64,000 bases of DNA from Caballeronia arvi (GCF_001544695.2 NZ_FCOM02000002.1:248001-312000); one strand, 5' to 3'; positions 8,109 to 17,800 are shown, counted from the stretch's first letter. A program made the numbers and translations. Notes: a model not told the origin generated them from the letters alone.

Positions 8109-9999
8109 GGCAGCGGCTCAGCACGCCGACGGACCGAGGCTGCTCGCCGACATCGGCGGCACCAACGCGCGTTTCGCGCTGGAGACCGCGCCCGGCGAGG
8201 TCGGGCAGATCCGCGTGTATCCGGGCGCCGATTACCCCGGCATCGCGGAAGTGATGCAGCAGTATCTGAAGGACACGAAGGTCGGCCGCGTCAATCATGC
8301 GGCGATCGCGATCGCGAATCCGGTCGACGGCGATCACGTGAAGATGACCAATCACGACTGGAGCTTTTCGATCGAAGCGACGCGACGCGCGCTCGGCTTC
8401 GACACGCTGCTGGTCGTGAACGATTTCACCGCGCTCGCGATGGCGCTGCCCGGCCTCACCGACGCGCAGCGCGAGCAGGTGGGCGGCGGCTCGCGCCGGC
8501 AGAACAGCGTGATCGGTCTGCTCGGACCGGGCACGGGCCTCGGCGTATCGGGCCTGATTCCCGCCGATGATCGCTGGATCGCGCTCGGCAGCGAAGGCGG
8601 CCACGCCACGTTCTCGCCATTCGACGAGCGCGAAGATCTCGTGATGCGCTATGCGCGCCGCAAGTTTCCGCACGTATCGTTCGAGCGCGTGTGCGCGGGG
8701 CAGGGGCTGGAGCTGATCTATCGCGCGCTGGCGGAGCGCGACAGCGTGGCGGTCGCGGACGACTTCAGCGCCGCCGACGTGACGCAGCGCGCGCTGCAGG
8801 GCGAAGCGCTCGCGCTAGAGACCGTGAACTGTTTCTGCGCGATCCTCGGCACGTTCGCCGGGAATATTGCGGTGACGCTCGGCGCGCTGGGCGGCATCTT
8901 TATCGGCGGCGGCATCGTGCTGAAGCTCGGCGAGCTGTTCCACAAGTCGCCGTTTCGTCAGCGATTCGAGGCGAAAGGGCGCTTTCAGCAATATCTGTCG
9001 GGCATCCCGACGTACATCATCACGGCCGAATATCCGGCGTTTCTCGGCGTGTCCGCGATTCTCTCGGAGCAGTTGTCGAACCGGGCGAATAGCGGCTCGT
9101 CCGCGGTGTTCGAGCGCATCCGCCAGATGCGCGACGCGTTGACGCCCGCTGAGCGGCGCGTCGCGGATATCGCGCTGAATCACCCTCGCTCGATCATCAA
9201 TGATCCGATCATCGACATCGCGCGCAAGGCCGACGTGAGCCAGCCGACCGTGATCCGCTTCTGCCGTTCGCTCGGCTGCCAGGGTCTGTCCGATTTCAAG
9301 CTGAAGCTCGCGACCGGGCTCACGGGCACGATCCCGGTGAGCCACAGCCAGGTGCATCTCGGCGACACGGCCACGGACTTCGGCGCGAAGGTGCTGGACA
9401 ACACGGTGTCGGCGATTCTTCAGTTGCGCGAGCATCTGAACTTCGAGAACGTCGAGCGCGCGATCGACATTCTCAACGGCGCGCGGCGCATCGAGTTTTA
9501 CGGGCTCGGCAATTCGAACATCGTCGCGCAGGACGCGCATTACAAGTTCTTCCGCTTCGGCATCCCGACGATCGCTTACGGCGACTTGTACATGCAGGCG
9601 GCCTCGGCAGCGCTGCTCGGCAAGGGCGATGTGATCGTGGCCGTGTCGAAGTCGGGGCGCGCGCCGGAACTGTTGCGCGTGCTCGAAGTGGCGATGCAGC
9701 AAGGCGCGACGGTCATCGCGATCACGTCGAGCAACACGCCGCTCGCCAAGCGCGCGACGGTTGCGCTCGAGACGGATCACATCGAGATCCGCGAGTCGCA
9801 GCTTTCGATGATCTCGCGCATTCTGCACCTCGTGATCATCGACATCCTCGCGGTCGGCGTGGCGATTCGACGCGCGGCGCCGAAGCCGGGCGCGAAGATC
9901 AGCGAAACGGTCGCGAAGGCGCGCCAATCCGGCGACGATGACGCCGCCGCGGTGCTCGACTGGCTGAGCCACGGCGCGTCGGGTATGGCGCGGGACTGA
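8089..9999 (+). CDS. glk: Bifunctional glucokinase / RpiR-HexR family transcriptional regulator
   Basis: 636 residues joining two proteins. Residues ~20-335 are glucokinase ([46 protein letters not shown]), which phosphorylates glucose with ATP. Residues ~345-620 are a HexR-like repressor: an RpiR-type HTH ([14 protein letters not shown]...[14 protein letters not shown]) and a SIS sugar-phosphate-binding domain ([39 protein letters not shown]). The HexR effector elsewhere is KDPG. The fusion is known in Burkholderia relatives. It is last in the zwf operon and likely controls it through the palindrome at 5673-5691. ATG 8089 follows AAGGAG at 9 bases. Confidence 0.95.
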   Translation: MSTGVHKAAAQHADGPRLLADIGGTNARFALETAPGEVGQIRVYPGADYPGIAEVMQQYLKDTKVGRVNHAAIAIANPVDGDHVKMTNHDWSFSIEATRRALGFDTLLVVNDFTALAMALPGLTDAQREQVGGGSRRQNSVIGLLGPGTGLGVSGLIPADDRWIALGSEGGHATFSPFDEREDLVMRYARRKFPHVSFERVCAGQGLELIYRALAERDSVAVADDFSAADVTQRALQGEALALETVNCFCAILGTFAGNIAVTLGALGGIFIGGGIVLKLGELFHKSPFRQRFEAKGRFQQYLSGIPTYIITAEYPAFLGVSAILSEQLSNRANSGSSAVFERIRQMRDALTPAERRVADIALNHPRSIINDPIIDIARKADVSQPTVIRFCRSLGCQGLSDFKLKLATGLTGTIPVSHSQVHLGDTATDFGAKVLDNTVSAILQLREHLNFENVERAIDILNGARRIEFYGLGNSNIVAQDAHYKFFRFGIPTIAYGDLYMQAASAALLGKGDVIVAVSKSGRAPELLRVLEVAMQQGATVIAITSSNTPLAKRATVALETDHIEIRESQLSMISRILHLVIIDILAVGVAIRRAAPKPGAKISETVAKARQSGDDDAAAVLDWLSHGASGMARD

Positions 10000-10021
10000 C
10001 GGATTCGCGTTTCGTGATCAA

Positions 10022-10056
10022 GAAGGCCGCCGATGAAGAATCGGCGGCCTTCGTTC
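10022..10056. terminator. Bidirectional terminator between glk and the hydrolase gene
   Basis: A 13-bp perfect stem (10022-10034 with 10040-10052) with a GAAGA loop between two converging genes. T-rich flanks are modest on the plus strand (TTCGTTCGTTC). Confidence 0.7.
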
Positions 10057-10058
10057 GT

Positions 10059-10904
10059 TCAGTACGAGGCGACCGCGTACTTGGAAGCGGGACGCCCGAC
10101 ATTCTTCACCGACGTCGATGCAGGCGCCGCCGCGTCGTTCGCGGCGAGGCCGAGAAAGTCCAGCACGCTGCTGGCGACCAGACGGCGATCGTTGTCGATG
10201 CAAATCATGTGGTAGCTGTTTTCGAGCACGACGAGTGTCGATTGCTCGATGGTGTCGCGCAGGAAACAGGCGGATCTGAGGCTCGTCAGATCATCGTCGC
10301 GCGCGTGCAGGACGAGCGTCTCGCAGCGAAGTCTTGCGGCGTCGCGCTTCGCCATGCGTCGCAATCGATCGACTTCGCGCAGGCAGGCGAGCGGCACCCA
10401 GCGATAGTGAAACGTGTCGCCGCGTTCGAACTTCGCCTTGATGATCGTGCGCATCAGCGTGTTCTTGACGCCGAACGGCTCGTGCTCGCGCACCCGCATG
10501 CGCGTGCGCAGTATCGGGAGGCGATACAGCAGATGACGGGCGAAGGCGTACCACGGCGTCGCCCAGCCGTCGACATAGATCGGCGACGCAAGCGTGATCA
10601 GCTTGCCGCGCTCGTGCCGCTCCTGCGCACATAACCAGATCGCAAGCAGCGCGCCCATGCACATGCCGATGACATGCACGACGTCGTAGTCCTGCGTCAC
10701 TTCGTGATACTTCGCGCGGACGGCTTCGAGCCACTGTTCGGCGCGCAGGCCGATCAGATCGTCGGGCGTGCCGCCGTGACCGGGCAGCGTCAACGTGTGC
10801 GTATCCACGCCGGCACGCCGGAGCATCTTGTGGATCGAGCCCAGATCGAATTCCGTGCCGCCGAGCCCGTGGATCAGAAGCACGGCGGTGCGACGCGTCT
10901 GCAT
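10059..10904 (-). CDS. Alpha/beta hydrolase with a Cys nucleophile elbow
   Basis: 281-residue cytoplasmic alpha/beta-hydrolase. The oxyanion region is LLIHGLGGTEFD near residue 10. The nucleophile elbow reads VIGMCMGALLAIW near residue 100: G-M-C-M-G instead of the usual G-x-S-x-G, so the expected nucleophile is Cys, as in dienelactone hydrolases. The likely acid is in LHARDDDLTSLRSA and the catalytic His in ENSYHMICIDND near the end. The substrate is not predictable. It converges on glk and shares its terminator. Confidence 0.82.
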   Translation of the reverse strand: MQTRRTAVLLIHGLGGTEFDLGSIHKMLRRAGVDTHTLTLPGHGGTPDDLIGLRAEQWLEAVRAKYHEVTQDYDVVHVIGMCMGALLAIWLCAQERHERGKLITLASPIYVDGWATPWYAFARHLLYRLPILRTRMRVREHEPFGVKNTLMRTIIKAKFERGDTFHYRWVPLACLREVDRLRRMAKRDAARLRCETLVLHARDDDLTSLRSACFLRDTIEQSTLVVLENSYHMICIDNDRRLVASSVLDFLGLAANDAAAPASTSVKNVGRPASKYAVASY

Positions 10905-11221
10905 GCCGATCAGCCGCGCGCCGTCGGACGCACGTCCGTGCGATCGATGGTCCGGGGCTCGCGCAGAGCGGCGCGGGAGGCGAATTTGACTGGCTGAGGC
11001 ACGGGAAGCGCTCGCATAGGGAAACGAACCCGCGAGGCTATCGGTTGGGCGGAACAGCGATAATTGGATGTATCCGAAATGGCTGCTCTATCGCAAGCAA
11101 TCTGTAAATAATGCGGATTTAAAAAAAACGGTGCGACATCACGGGGACATCGCACCGGCACGCGCCTCTCGCAGCGGCGTGAAAACTTTCTATCGAGCTA
11201 TGACTGGTCTTGTCCCGCCGA
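10905..11221. other. Intergenic region upstream of the hydrolase, downstream of porin 1
   Basis: Holds the presumed hydrolase promoter (not resolved) and the porin 1 terminator at 11121-11157. No coding potential seen. Confidence 0.5.
11121..11157 (-). terminator. Rho-independent terminator of porin 1
   Basis: Stem CGGTGCGA (11129-11136) with TCGCACCG (11150-11157), followed on the minus strand by eight T residues. A related hairpin ends the neighbouring porin gene. Confidence 0.85.
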
Positions 11222-12364
11222 TCAGAACGAGTGCTGGATACCCGCGTACACGCCCGTCTGGCTATGGCCCGGAATCGGGTTGTCGGTCGCCGCGGAGTAA
11301 CCGTAGTTGTTGGCGTTCAGGCCGTAGTTCGCGTTCTTGCTGTTCTGCACGGTTGCGACCTGCAGATCGAACAGGGTGCGCTTGGACAGGTTGTACGAAC
11401 CGCCGACCGAGTAGATCGTGGCGTTACCCGCGCCGTTGTTGCCGTTCACGTGGTAGACCGCGGCGATCAGTGCCGCCGCCGGCGTTGCTTGCCATGTCAC
11501 GCCGCCCCATTCGTGGTCGAGCGCGGTCGGCTGGCCGGGCAACTGGGCCACCATGCCCGACGTGCGGATCGCCTGATAACCAGCCTGCAACTTGAACTGG
11601 CCGAGGAACACGTTGGCCATCGCGGTGTATTCGCGCGAGTAGGCGTAGGCGCCGTTGCCATTGGCCTTGTTCAGCTTGTTGCCGCCGTTGACCGGATCGT
11701 AGATGCCGCCGAGCGCGCCATTGTTCGGATTACGGATTTCATCGTAGATGCCGCGAACCTGGAAGTACGGCGACGTGTAGGTGACCTGCGCGCCTGCCTG
11801 ACGGCCTTGATCGGTCGTGCCGTTGCCGTTCCAGCCCGTCGCGTTGGAGAACGAATACTGACCGTAGAAATCGAAGCCGGCGAACTTCGGCGACTGGTAC
11901 GAAATGTTGTTGCTCGACTGCGGCCAGTTGCGGCCGCGCACCAGCGATGCCGACGACCAGTTCGACTGACCGAACGGATCGAAGTCCCACACGCCGTTCG
12001 AGATGAACAACTCGCGTCCCAGCAGGAAGGTACCGAACTGCTGATTCGCGATACCGACGGTCGCCCAGCGATTGAACAGGTTGCCTTGTGCCTGTCCGTT
12101 CATGGCATTGAAGCCGTTTTCCAGCTGGAACAGGACACGGTTTCCGCCGCCCAGATCCTCGGCGCCCTTGATACCCCACAAGCTCGTGCCCCAGTCGCCG
12201 CTTTCTGCCCGGAAGCGATTTGTGCTGCCGCCATTTCCGGACGGCACGCCATTCATGTATTCGAGTCCCGCATCGATGCGACCGTACAACGTCACGCTGC
12301 TTTGTGCGTGCGCGACCGCGCTGAAAGTGAGTAGCGCCGCTGTCGCGAGCAAAGCCTTTTTCAT
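11222..12364 (-). CDS. Outer-membrane porin (Gram-negative, OmpC-like)
   Basis: 380 residues. Start taken at the second of two adjacent ATG codons (12364; the other is 12367), because AGGAG abuts the first. The signal peptide ends AVAHA (about residue 19), followed by SSVTLYGRIDAGLEY, the usual first strand of Burkholderia trimeric porins. It closes with a terminal aromatic (GIQHSF), the signal for outer-membrane insertion. It is a close paralogue of the next gene, in tandem, each with its own terminator. It should allow passive diffusion of small hydrophilic solutes; specificity is unknown. Confidence 0.95.
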   Translation of the reverse strand: MKKALLATAALLTFSAVAHAQSSVTLYGRIDAGLEYMNGVPSGNGGSTNRFRAESGDWGTSLWGIKGAEDLGGGNRVLFQLENGFNAMNGQAQGNLFNRWATVGIANQQFGTFLLGRELFISNGVWDFDPFGQSNWSSASLVRGRNWPQSSNNISYQSPKFAGFDFYGQYSFSNATGWNGNGTTDQGRQAGAQVTYTSPYFQVRGIYDEIRNPNNGALGGIYDPVNGGNKLNKANGNGAYAYSREYTAMANVFLGQFKLQAGYQAIRTSGMVAQLPGQPTALDHEWGGVTWQATPAAALIAAVYHVNGNNGAGNATIYSVGGSYNLSKRTLFDLQVATVQNSKNANYGLNANNYGYSAATDNPIPGHSQTGVYAGIQHSF

Positions 12365-12671
12365 CATCTCCTGCCAACCCCTAGAAAGGTGTAGTTCAAA
12401 ATTGCCGTGTTTTACTTTCGAAACGAGCGCGCGGCCGCACATTGCAACGTGCGTGGTCGATTCGAATTCGGATTTTGGAGGAGAACTGACTTTGTCTGCG
12501 CCTTCAATTTGTAGTTTTTGGTCTTCGGCTTGACAGGCCTGTTCGGACTGCGATAGGACTCGCGTGCGCCAATAAAAAACGGTGCGATACCCTTTCGGGC
12601 ACCGCACCGATACGCGCCTCTCGCAGCAGCGTGAAAACCTGATGAAGCTATGTTTTGTTCAGACTCGTCGC
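12365..12671. other. Intergenic region between the two porins
   Basis: Contains the porin 2 terminator (12572-12609) and the porin 1 promoter/leader (not resolved). The stretch after each terminator (CGCGCCTCTCGCAGC and its neighbour bases) is repeated downstream of both porins, so the duplication included the 3' flank. Confidence 0.55.
12572..12609 (-). terminator. Rho-independent terminator of porin 2
   Basis: A 13-bp stem (12580-12592 with 12597-12609, two G-U pairs on the transcript) with a GAAA-type loop, then TTTTTT on the minus strand. Confidence 0.88.
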
Positions 12672-13820
12672 TTAGAACGAGTGCTGGATGCCTGCGTACA
12701 CGCCCGTCTGGCTGTGACCCTGGAACGGGTTGTCCGTCGAGGCGGCCGTGCCGAAGTTGTTGGCGTTCAGGCCGTAGTTCGCGGTCTTGCTGTTCTGCAC
12801 CGTCGCGACCTGCAGGTCGAGCAGGGTGCGCTTGGACAGGTTGTACGAGCCGCCGGCCGTATAGATGGTCGCGTTACCCGCGCCATTGTTGCCGTTCACG
12901 TGGTAGACCGCCGCGATCAGCGCCGCTGCCGGCGTCGCTTGCCACGTCACGCCGCCCCACTCGTGATCGAGCGTGGTCGGCTGGCCGGGCAGCTGACCGG
13001 TCATGCCCGAGCTGCGAATGGCCTGATACGCGCCCTGAATCTTGAACTGGCCGAGGAAGACGTTGAACATCGCCGTGTATTCGCGCGAATACGCGTAGGC
13101 GCCATTGCCGCCGTTGCCGCCGTCGATCGGGTTGTAGACGCCGCCGAGCGTGCCGTTCGCCGGATTGCGGATTTCGTCGTACATGCCGCGCACCTGGAAG
13201 AGCGGCGTCGTGTACGTGATGTAGGCGCCAGCTTCACGGCCTTGCGGGGTCGTGCCGTTACCGTTCCAGTTCGTCGCGTTCGAGAGCGAGTACTGACCGT
13301 AGAAGTCGAGGCCCGCGAACTTCGGCGACTGGTACGAAATGTTGTTGCTCGACTGCGGCCAGTTGCGGCCACGCACCAGCGACGCCGACGACCAGTTCGA
13401 CTGGCCGAACGGATCGAAGTCCCACACGCCGTTCGCGATGAAGAGCTCACGACCCAGCAACAGAGTACCGAACTGGTTGTTCGCGATACCGACCGTCGCC
13501 CAGCGATTGAAGAGACCGCCGCCGCCCGGGCCCTGGCCCGTCATGGTGTTGAAGCTGCCTTCCAACTGGAACACGGCGCGATAGCCGCCGCCCAGGTCTT
13601 CGACGCCCTTCATACCCCACAAGCTAGTGCCCCAGTCACCGCTTTCCGCCTTGAAGCGGTGCGAGGAGCCGGTGGCGGGCGCGCCGGCCGGACCGGTCGG
13701 CACACCGTTCATGTATTCGAGCCCAGCGTCCAGGCGGCCATACAGCGTCACGCTACTTTGAGCGTGCGCCACCGCGCTGAACGTCAGCAGTGCTGCCGAC
13801 GCGAGCAAAGCTTTCTTCAT
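12672..13820 (-). CDS. Outer-membrane porin (tandem paralogue)
   Basis: 382 residues from ATG 13820 (13823 is also possible; GGAGGAG precedes). Signal peptide to AVAHA, first strand SSVTLYGRLDAGLEYMNG, last strand GVYAGIQHSF. It differs from the first copy mainly in a Gly/Pro-rich loop (GPAGAPATGSS) and a loop with GGGG, that is, in surface-exposed segments, while the barrel strands are conserved. The upstream region contains a sequence resembling the zwf HexR-type operator (14011-14027), which might link expression to sugar supply. Confidence 0.95.
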   Translation of the reverse strand: MKKALLASAALLTFSAVAHAQSSVTLYGRLDAGLEYMNGVPTGPAGAPATGSSHRFKAESGDWGTSLWGMKGVEDLGGGYRAVFQLEGSFNTMTGQGPGGGGLFNRWATVGIANNQFGTLLLGRELFIANGVWDFDPFGQSNWSSASLVRGRNWPQSSNNISYQSPKFAGLDFYGQYSLSNATNWNGNGTTPQGREAGAYITYTTPLFQVRGMYDEIRNPANGTLGGVYNPIDGGNGGNGAYAYSREYTAMFNVFLGQFKIQGAYQAIRSSGMTGQLPGQPTTLDHEWGGVTWQATPAAALIAAVYHVNGNNGAGNATIYTAGGSYNLSKRTLLDLQVATVQNSKTANYGLNANNFGTAASTDNPFQGHSQTGVYAGIQHSF

Positions 13821-14010
13821 CATCTCCTCCAACCCTGTCAAGAAATAGAACCCAAGTGCTGCTGTGTGGTTCGATGCGAGCGCACCCAACCGAAAAATCG
13901 TTTTCAGAGGAAGGACACGCGGGCTGTGGTGCTTGACGATCCGCGCGTCGTGGGCGCGAACCCGGCGCCGATCCGTCGATCGGCGCCGTTCCTCCGTTTC
14001 TTTTGGACTT

Positions 14011-14027
14011 TTGAAGTAAAACTACTT
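14011..14027. promoter_or_regulatory. HexR-like operator candidate upstream of porin 2
   Basis: TTGAAGTAAAACTACTT matches the zwf palindrome (5674-5690) at 13 of 17 positions and has its own 5-bp inverted arms AAGTA/TACTT. It lies about 190 bp before the porin start. Weak, since only one such match was seen. Confidence 0.3.
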
Positions 14028-14309
14028 TTTGCGTACTTCGTTTTGGTACTTTCGTTACCAATTTAACAAAATACGTTACAGCCGCCAAAGAAAATCGAGG
14101 AACCGCTGCCGTGTGTGTCAAAAATGCAATGCCCATGTGGTAGACACGCTACCCAAAGCATGGGAAATCGCCCGCAAAGCCTTATCCCATCAGGGCTTCA
14201 GCCTGCTGTAAGTTTCAGGGTCAGGTTTGTCGCCTATTGACGCGGGAGTGCCGTAGCGCTAGTTCGGCGAAGAGCGCAAGGCCGGCCCGCACCGCCGCGC
14301 GCAGGACGC

Positions 14310-14334
14310 AAAAAAGGCGCCTCGCGGGCGCCTT
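14310..14334 (-). terminator. Terminator of the hisQMP operon
   Basis: Stem AAGGCGCC (14314-14321) with GGCGCCTT (14327-14334), followed on the minus strand by TTTTTT. Confidence 0.85.
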
Positions 14335-14355
14335 CGGGAAGGGAGTTGTTTCGGC

Positions 14356-15135
14356 TTACTTGAGACTGCCGGACAGGAATTGCCTGAGCCGCTCGCTGCG
14401 CGTATTGCCGAATACTTCATCCGGATGGCCTTCTTCCTCGATGCGCCCCTGATGCAGAAACACCACATGATTCGACACGTTGCGCGCGAACGCCATCTCG
14501 TGCGTGACGACGATCATCGTGCGGCCTTCTTCTGCTAGCGTCTGCATCACTTTGAGCACTTCGCCGACGAGCTCGGGGTCGAGCGCGGACGTCGGTTCGT
14601 CGAAGAGCATGACGTCGGGATGCATCGCGAGCGCGCGGGCGATCGCCACGCGCTGCTGCTGTCCGCCCGACAGATGCGACGGATACTGCTTCTCGACGCG
14701 CGGCGCGAGCCCAACCTTCTCCAGATACGTGCGCGCGCGGTCCTCGGCTTCCTTCTTCGAGAGCCCGAGCACGTTCACGGGCGCCTCGGTCACGTTCTCG
14801 AGCACGTTCATGTGCGACCACAGATTGAAGTGCTGAAAGACCATCGAGAGCTTCGAACGCACTTGCCGCAGTTGCTTCGCGTCGGCGGCCTTGAGCGCGC
14901 CGGTCTTGTCTTTCATCGTGCGGACTTCGTCGCCGTCGACGAAAATGCGCCCCTGATTCGGCTGCTCCAGAAAGTTGATACAGCGCAGCATCGTGCTCTT
15001 GCCCGAGCCCGACGAGCCGATGATGCTGATCACGTCGCCGGCTTTCGCCTTGAGCGAAACGCCCTTCAGAACTTCGTTGCTGCCGTACTGCTTGTGGATG
15101 TCGTCGACGAAAAGCTTGTGCTGCTGGGAAATCAT
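14356..15135 (-). CDS. hisP: Histidine/Lys/Arg/ornithine ABC transporter ATP-binding protein
   Basis: 259-residue ATPase of the polar amino-acid importer. ATG 15135 follows AAGGA. It closely follows His[20 protein letters not shown] (Walker A), [36 protein letters not shown] (signature), [19 protein letters not shown] (Walker B), [14 protein letters not shown] (H-loop) and a C-terminal QFLSGSLK. Third gene after hisQ and hisM. No periplasmic binding protein gene is adjacent. Confidence 0.93.
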   Translation of the reverse strand: MISQQHKLFVDDIHKQYGSNEVLKGVSLKAKAGDVISIIGSSGSGKSTMLRCINFLEQPNQGRIFVDGDEVRTMKDKTGALKAADAKQLRQVRSKLSMVFQHFNLWSHMNVLENVTEAPVNVLGLSKKEAEDRARTYLEKVGLAPRVEKQYPSHLSGGQQQRVAIARALAMHPDVMLFDEPTSALDPELVGEVLKVMQTLAEEGRTMIVVTHEMAFARNVSNHVVFLHQGRIEEEGHPDEVFGNTRSERLRQFLSGSLK

Positions 15136-15160
15136 GAACGGTCCTTGGGCGGCGATGTTC

Positions 15161-15874
15161 TTATTTGCCTTGCGGCCGCAAATAAGCGAGCCAGCGATGC
15201 TCGGCGCGGCGGAACAGCCACACCAGAGCGAACGAGATGATGAGATAGAGCAGGGCGGCGATGCCGAACGCCTCGAACGACTGATACGTCGCCGAGTTGA
15301 CATCGCGCGCGATCTTGAGGATGTCCGGGACGGTCGCCGTGAACGCGACGGTGGTCGCGTGCAGCATCAGAATGACTTCGTTGCTGTAGTACGGCAGCGC
15401 CCGTCGCAAGGCCGAAGGAAGAATCACCCGCCGATAAAGCGTGAACGACGACATGCCATAGGCGCGCGCCGCCTCGATCTCGCCGTAGGGCGTCGCCTTG
15501 ATCGCGCCCGCGAAGATTTCGGTGGTGTACGCGCAAGTGTTTAGCGTGAACGCGAGAAGTGTGCAGTTCATGCCGCTGCGGAAAAATTCAGCGAGCGGCA
15601 GGGAATCGCGCACGACCTGCAAACTGTACAGGCCCGTATAGCAAAGCAGCAGCTGAACGTAGAGCGGCGTGCCGCGAAACACATAGGTGTACAGCCACAC
15701 GGCGCGCGACAGCAGCTTGTTCTTCGACACCCGCGCGACCGCGAGCGGCACCGAGAGACAGAAGCCGAGTCCGATGGAAATGACCAGCAGCCACATCGTG
15801 ATCGCGAGACCGGTGATGCGGTAGCCGTCGGTGAAGAGGTAGTTCTTCCAGTATTCCTGGATGATTTCGATCAT
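15161..15874 (-). CDS. hisM: Amino-acid ABC transporter permease HisM
   Basis: 237-residue inner-membrane permease of the His/Glu/Gln/Arg family. Membrane segments include [20 protein letters not shown]. The EAA loop is [20 protein letters not shown] near residue 130. [20 protein letters not shown] is typical of HisM. It lies 27 bp after hisQ and 25 bp before hisP in one operon. Confidence 0.92.
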   Translation of the reverse strand: MIEIIQEYWKNYLFTDGYRITGLAITMWLLVISIGLGFCLSVPLAVARVSKNKLLSRAVWLYTYVFRGTPLYVQLLLCYTGLYSLQVVRDSLPLAEFFRSGMNCTLLAFTLNTCAYTTEIFAGAIKATPYGEIEAARAYGMSSFTLYRRVILPSALRRALPYYSNEVILMLHATTVAFTATVPDILKIARDVNSATYQSFEAFGIAALLYLIISFALVWLFRRAEHRWLAYLRPQGK

Positions 15875-15901
15875 GATCCGTGACGCTCTTTCATGGGCAA
15901 A

Positions 15902-16588
15902 TTAGAGGTCGGCCTTGCGCACGCCGATGGAATAGCGCCGCTCCAGCCAGATCAGCACGAGATTCGAGATCGTGGTGATCGCGAGATAGATCGCGCCCGC
16001 GATCAGCGTGAAGAAGAAGAAACGCAGCGTGCCCTTGCCTGCGTCCTGCGAGGCCTTGACGACGTCGGCGAGACCGATGATCGACACGAGCGCGGTCGCC
16101 TTGACCATCACCTGCCAGTTGTTGCCGATGCCCGGCAGCGCGAAACGCATCATCTGCGGAAACATGATGCGCGAGAAGGTCTGCCACGGCGTCATGCCGT
16201 AGGCCACGCCCGCCTCGAGCTGGCCGCGCGGCACGGACAAGAACGCGCCGCGAAAGGTTTCGGTGAAATACGCGCCGTAGATGAAGCCGAGCACGAGAAT
16301 GCCGGCGAGGAACGGATCGATGTCGATCTGATCCCAGCCCGCCGCATCGGTCAGCAGATTCAGCCAGATCTGGATGCTATAGAAGAGCAGCAGCATCAGC
16401 ACGAGATCGGGCACGCCGCGGATGAGCGTCGTGTAGACGGTGCCGACGCCCGACGCAAACCGGTTTCTCGACAGCTTCGCCGCCGCGCCGATCAGGCCGA
16501 TCACGAAGGCGAACGCGAGCGAGAGCACCGCCAGCTTGACGGTCTGCCAGGTGCCCGCGAGGATCAGCGGACCGTAGCCTTGCAACAT
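15902..16588 (-). CDS. hisQ: Amino-acid ABC transporter permease HisQ
   Basis: 228-residue permease partner of HisM. The N-terminus begins MLQGYGPLILAGTWQTVKLA, as in HisQ. RGVPDLVLMLLLFYSIQIWL and the EAA loop QLEAGVAYGMTPWQTFSRIM are present. First gene of the operon. In many relatives a binding protein (HisJ/ArgT) precedes it; here the 440 bp upstream hold none. Confidence 0.92.
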   Translation of the reverse strand: MLQGYGPLILAGTWQTVKLAVLSLAFAFVIGLIGAAAKLSRNRFASGVGTVYTTLIRGVPDLVLMLLLFYSIQIWLNLLTDAAGWDQIDIDPFLAGILVLGFIYGAYFTETFRGAFLSVPRGQLEAGVAYGMTPWQTFSRIMFPQMMRFALPGIGNNWQVMVKATALVSIIGLADVVKASQDAGKGTLRFFFFTLIAGAIYLAITTISNLVLIWLERRYSIGVRKADL

Positions 16589-17032
16589 GGTGATTCCTTG
16601 ATGAGGTGCCTAACGTGCATGGAGCGCGGGTGCGGCTGCGTCTGGCGCGGCGCGGCTTTTGCCCGCGCGCAGCCTTTTTTCCGTCCGCCTCTCGCTTCGC
16701 GGCCGGCGGTCGCTATTCTAGATGGTCAAAATTGCGGACTGCCGTTGCTGCTAACCCTGCTGTGCGGCGGACTCGCTTTTTCTCTGATTTCCGGGCGCCT
16801 GAAAGCGGCGAACCGCGCTTCAGGTCAGGCTTGTGGCCGATCGCCGCCCCGTCGCACCCCGAAAAGCGCGGTATTTTACCCGAACGCGGCTCACGCGCGA
16901 GCGCGAAGCCGGACGCGTCCGATTACACGCATGAGCGGAACGATGTAGTGCCGCCGCACGCGTTGTTTCGGAAGGTCCGCGCCCTTACATTCTCTCCATC
17001 GCAAAACAACGCCTTGGGCGGGAGCAAATATC
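16589..17032. other. Divergent intergenic region between hisQ and pirin
   Basis: 444 bp without a supported gene. It must hold both promoters; none matches consensus well enough to call. Confidence 0.4.
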
Positions 17033-17731
17033 ATGATCGAGATTCGCCGCAGCAACGAACGGGGTCACGCCAACCACGGCTGGCTGGACTCGTATCACAG
17101 CTTCTCCTTCGCCGATTACTACGATCCCGAGCACATGCACTTCGGCGCGCTGCGCGTGATCAACGAGGACCGCGTCGCGGGCGGCCAGGGCTTCGGCGCG
17201 CATGGCCATCGCGATATGGAAATCGTGAGCTACGTGCTCGATGGCGCGCTGGCGCACCGCGACAGCATGGGTAACGGCTCGACGATCCGTCCCGGCGACG
17301 TCCAGCGCATGAGCGCGGGCACCGGCGTGCGTCACAGCGAGTTCAACGGCTCGCCGACCGAAACCGCGCATTTCCTGCAGATCTGGATCATTCCGGATGC
17401 GCCGGGCGGCGCGCCGGGCTACGAGGAAAAGCGTTTCGCGGACGATGAAAAGCGCGGCCGGCTGCGCGTGATCGCGTCGCCGGAAGGTGAGGACGGCTCG
17501 GTGAAAATCGGCGCGGACACGCGCATCTTCGCGGGTCTCTTCGATGGCGACGAGCGCACCGACTTCGACGTGCCGGCGGGCCGCCGTGTGTACGTGCACG
17601 TGGCGCGCGGCGCGGTGACGGTGAACGGCGAGACGCTCGCTGCCGGCGATGCCGCCAAGCTCGAAGACGTTTCGAAGGTCACGGTCGAGAAGGGCGACGA
17701 CGCGGAAGTGCTGCTGTTCGATCTCGCCTGA
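17033..17731 (+). CDS. Pirin family protein (YhhW-like, bicupin)
   Basis: 232 residues, the usual length of bacterial pirins. The N-terminal cupin carries the metal-site pattern GFGAHGHRDMEIVSYVLDG with HRDSMG and RHSEFN nearby, so His and Glu ligands for iron are present. WLDSYHSFSFADYYDPEHM is a typical pirin start. Members act as quercetinases in vitro; the physiological role is unclear. Monocistronic, with a terminator right after the stop. Confidence 0.93.
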   Translation: MIEIRRSNERGHANHGWLDSYHSFSFADYYDPEHMHFGALRVINEDRVAGGQGFGAHGHRDMEIVSYVLDGALAHRDSMGNGSTIRPGDVQRMSAGTGVRHSEFNGSPTETAHFLQIWIIPDAPGGAPGYEEKRFADDEKRGRLRVIASPEGEDGSVKIGADTRIFAGLFDGDERTDFDVPAGRRVYVHVARGAVTVNGETLAAGDAAKLEDVSKVTVEKGDDAEVLLFDLA

Positions 17732-17750
17732 TCATTGTCCTGATGTGACA

Positions 17751-17785
17751 AAGACCGCGGAGCGCAAGCTCCGCGGTCTTTTTTT
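17751..17785 (+). terminator. Terminator of the pirin gene (convergent with the Spy-like gene)
   Basis: A 13-bp perfect stem (17751-17763 with 17768-17780), GCAA tetraloop, then TTTTT. Confidence 0.92.
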
Positions 17786-17800
17786 ACGCGTCAAGCCAGC

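Larger units (their letters stand above)
13821..14355. other. Intergenic region upstream of porin 2, downstream of hisP
   Basis: About 535 bp, noticeably AT-rich at 14000-14110, as expected for a strong promoter region. It holds a HexR-like sequence and the hisP terminator. No gene is supported. Confidence 0.5.
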
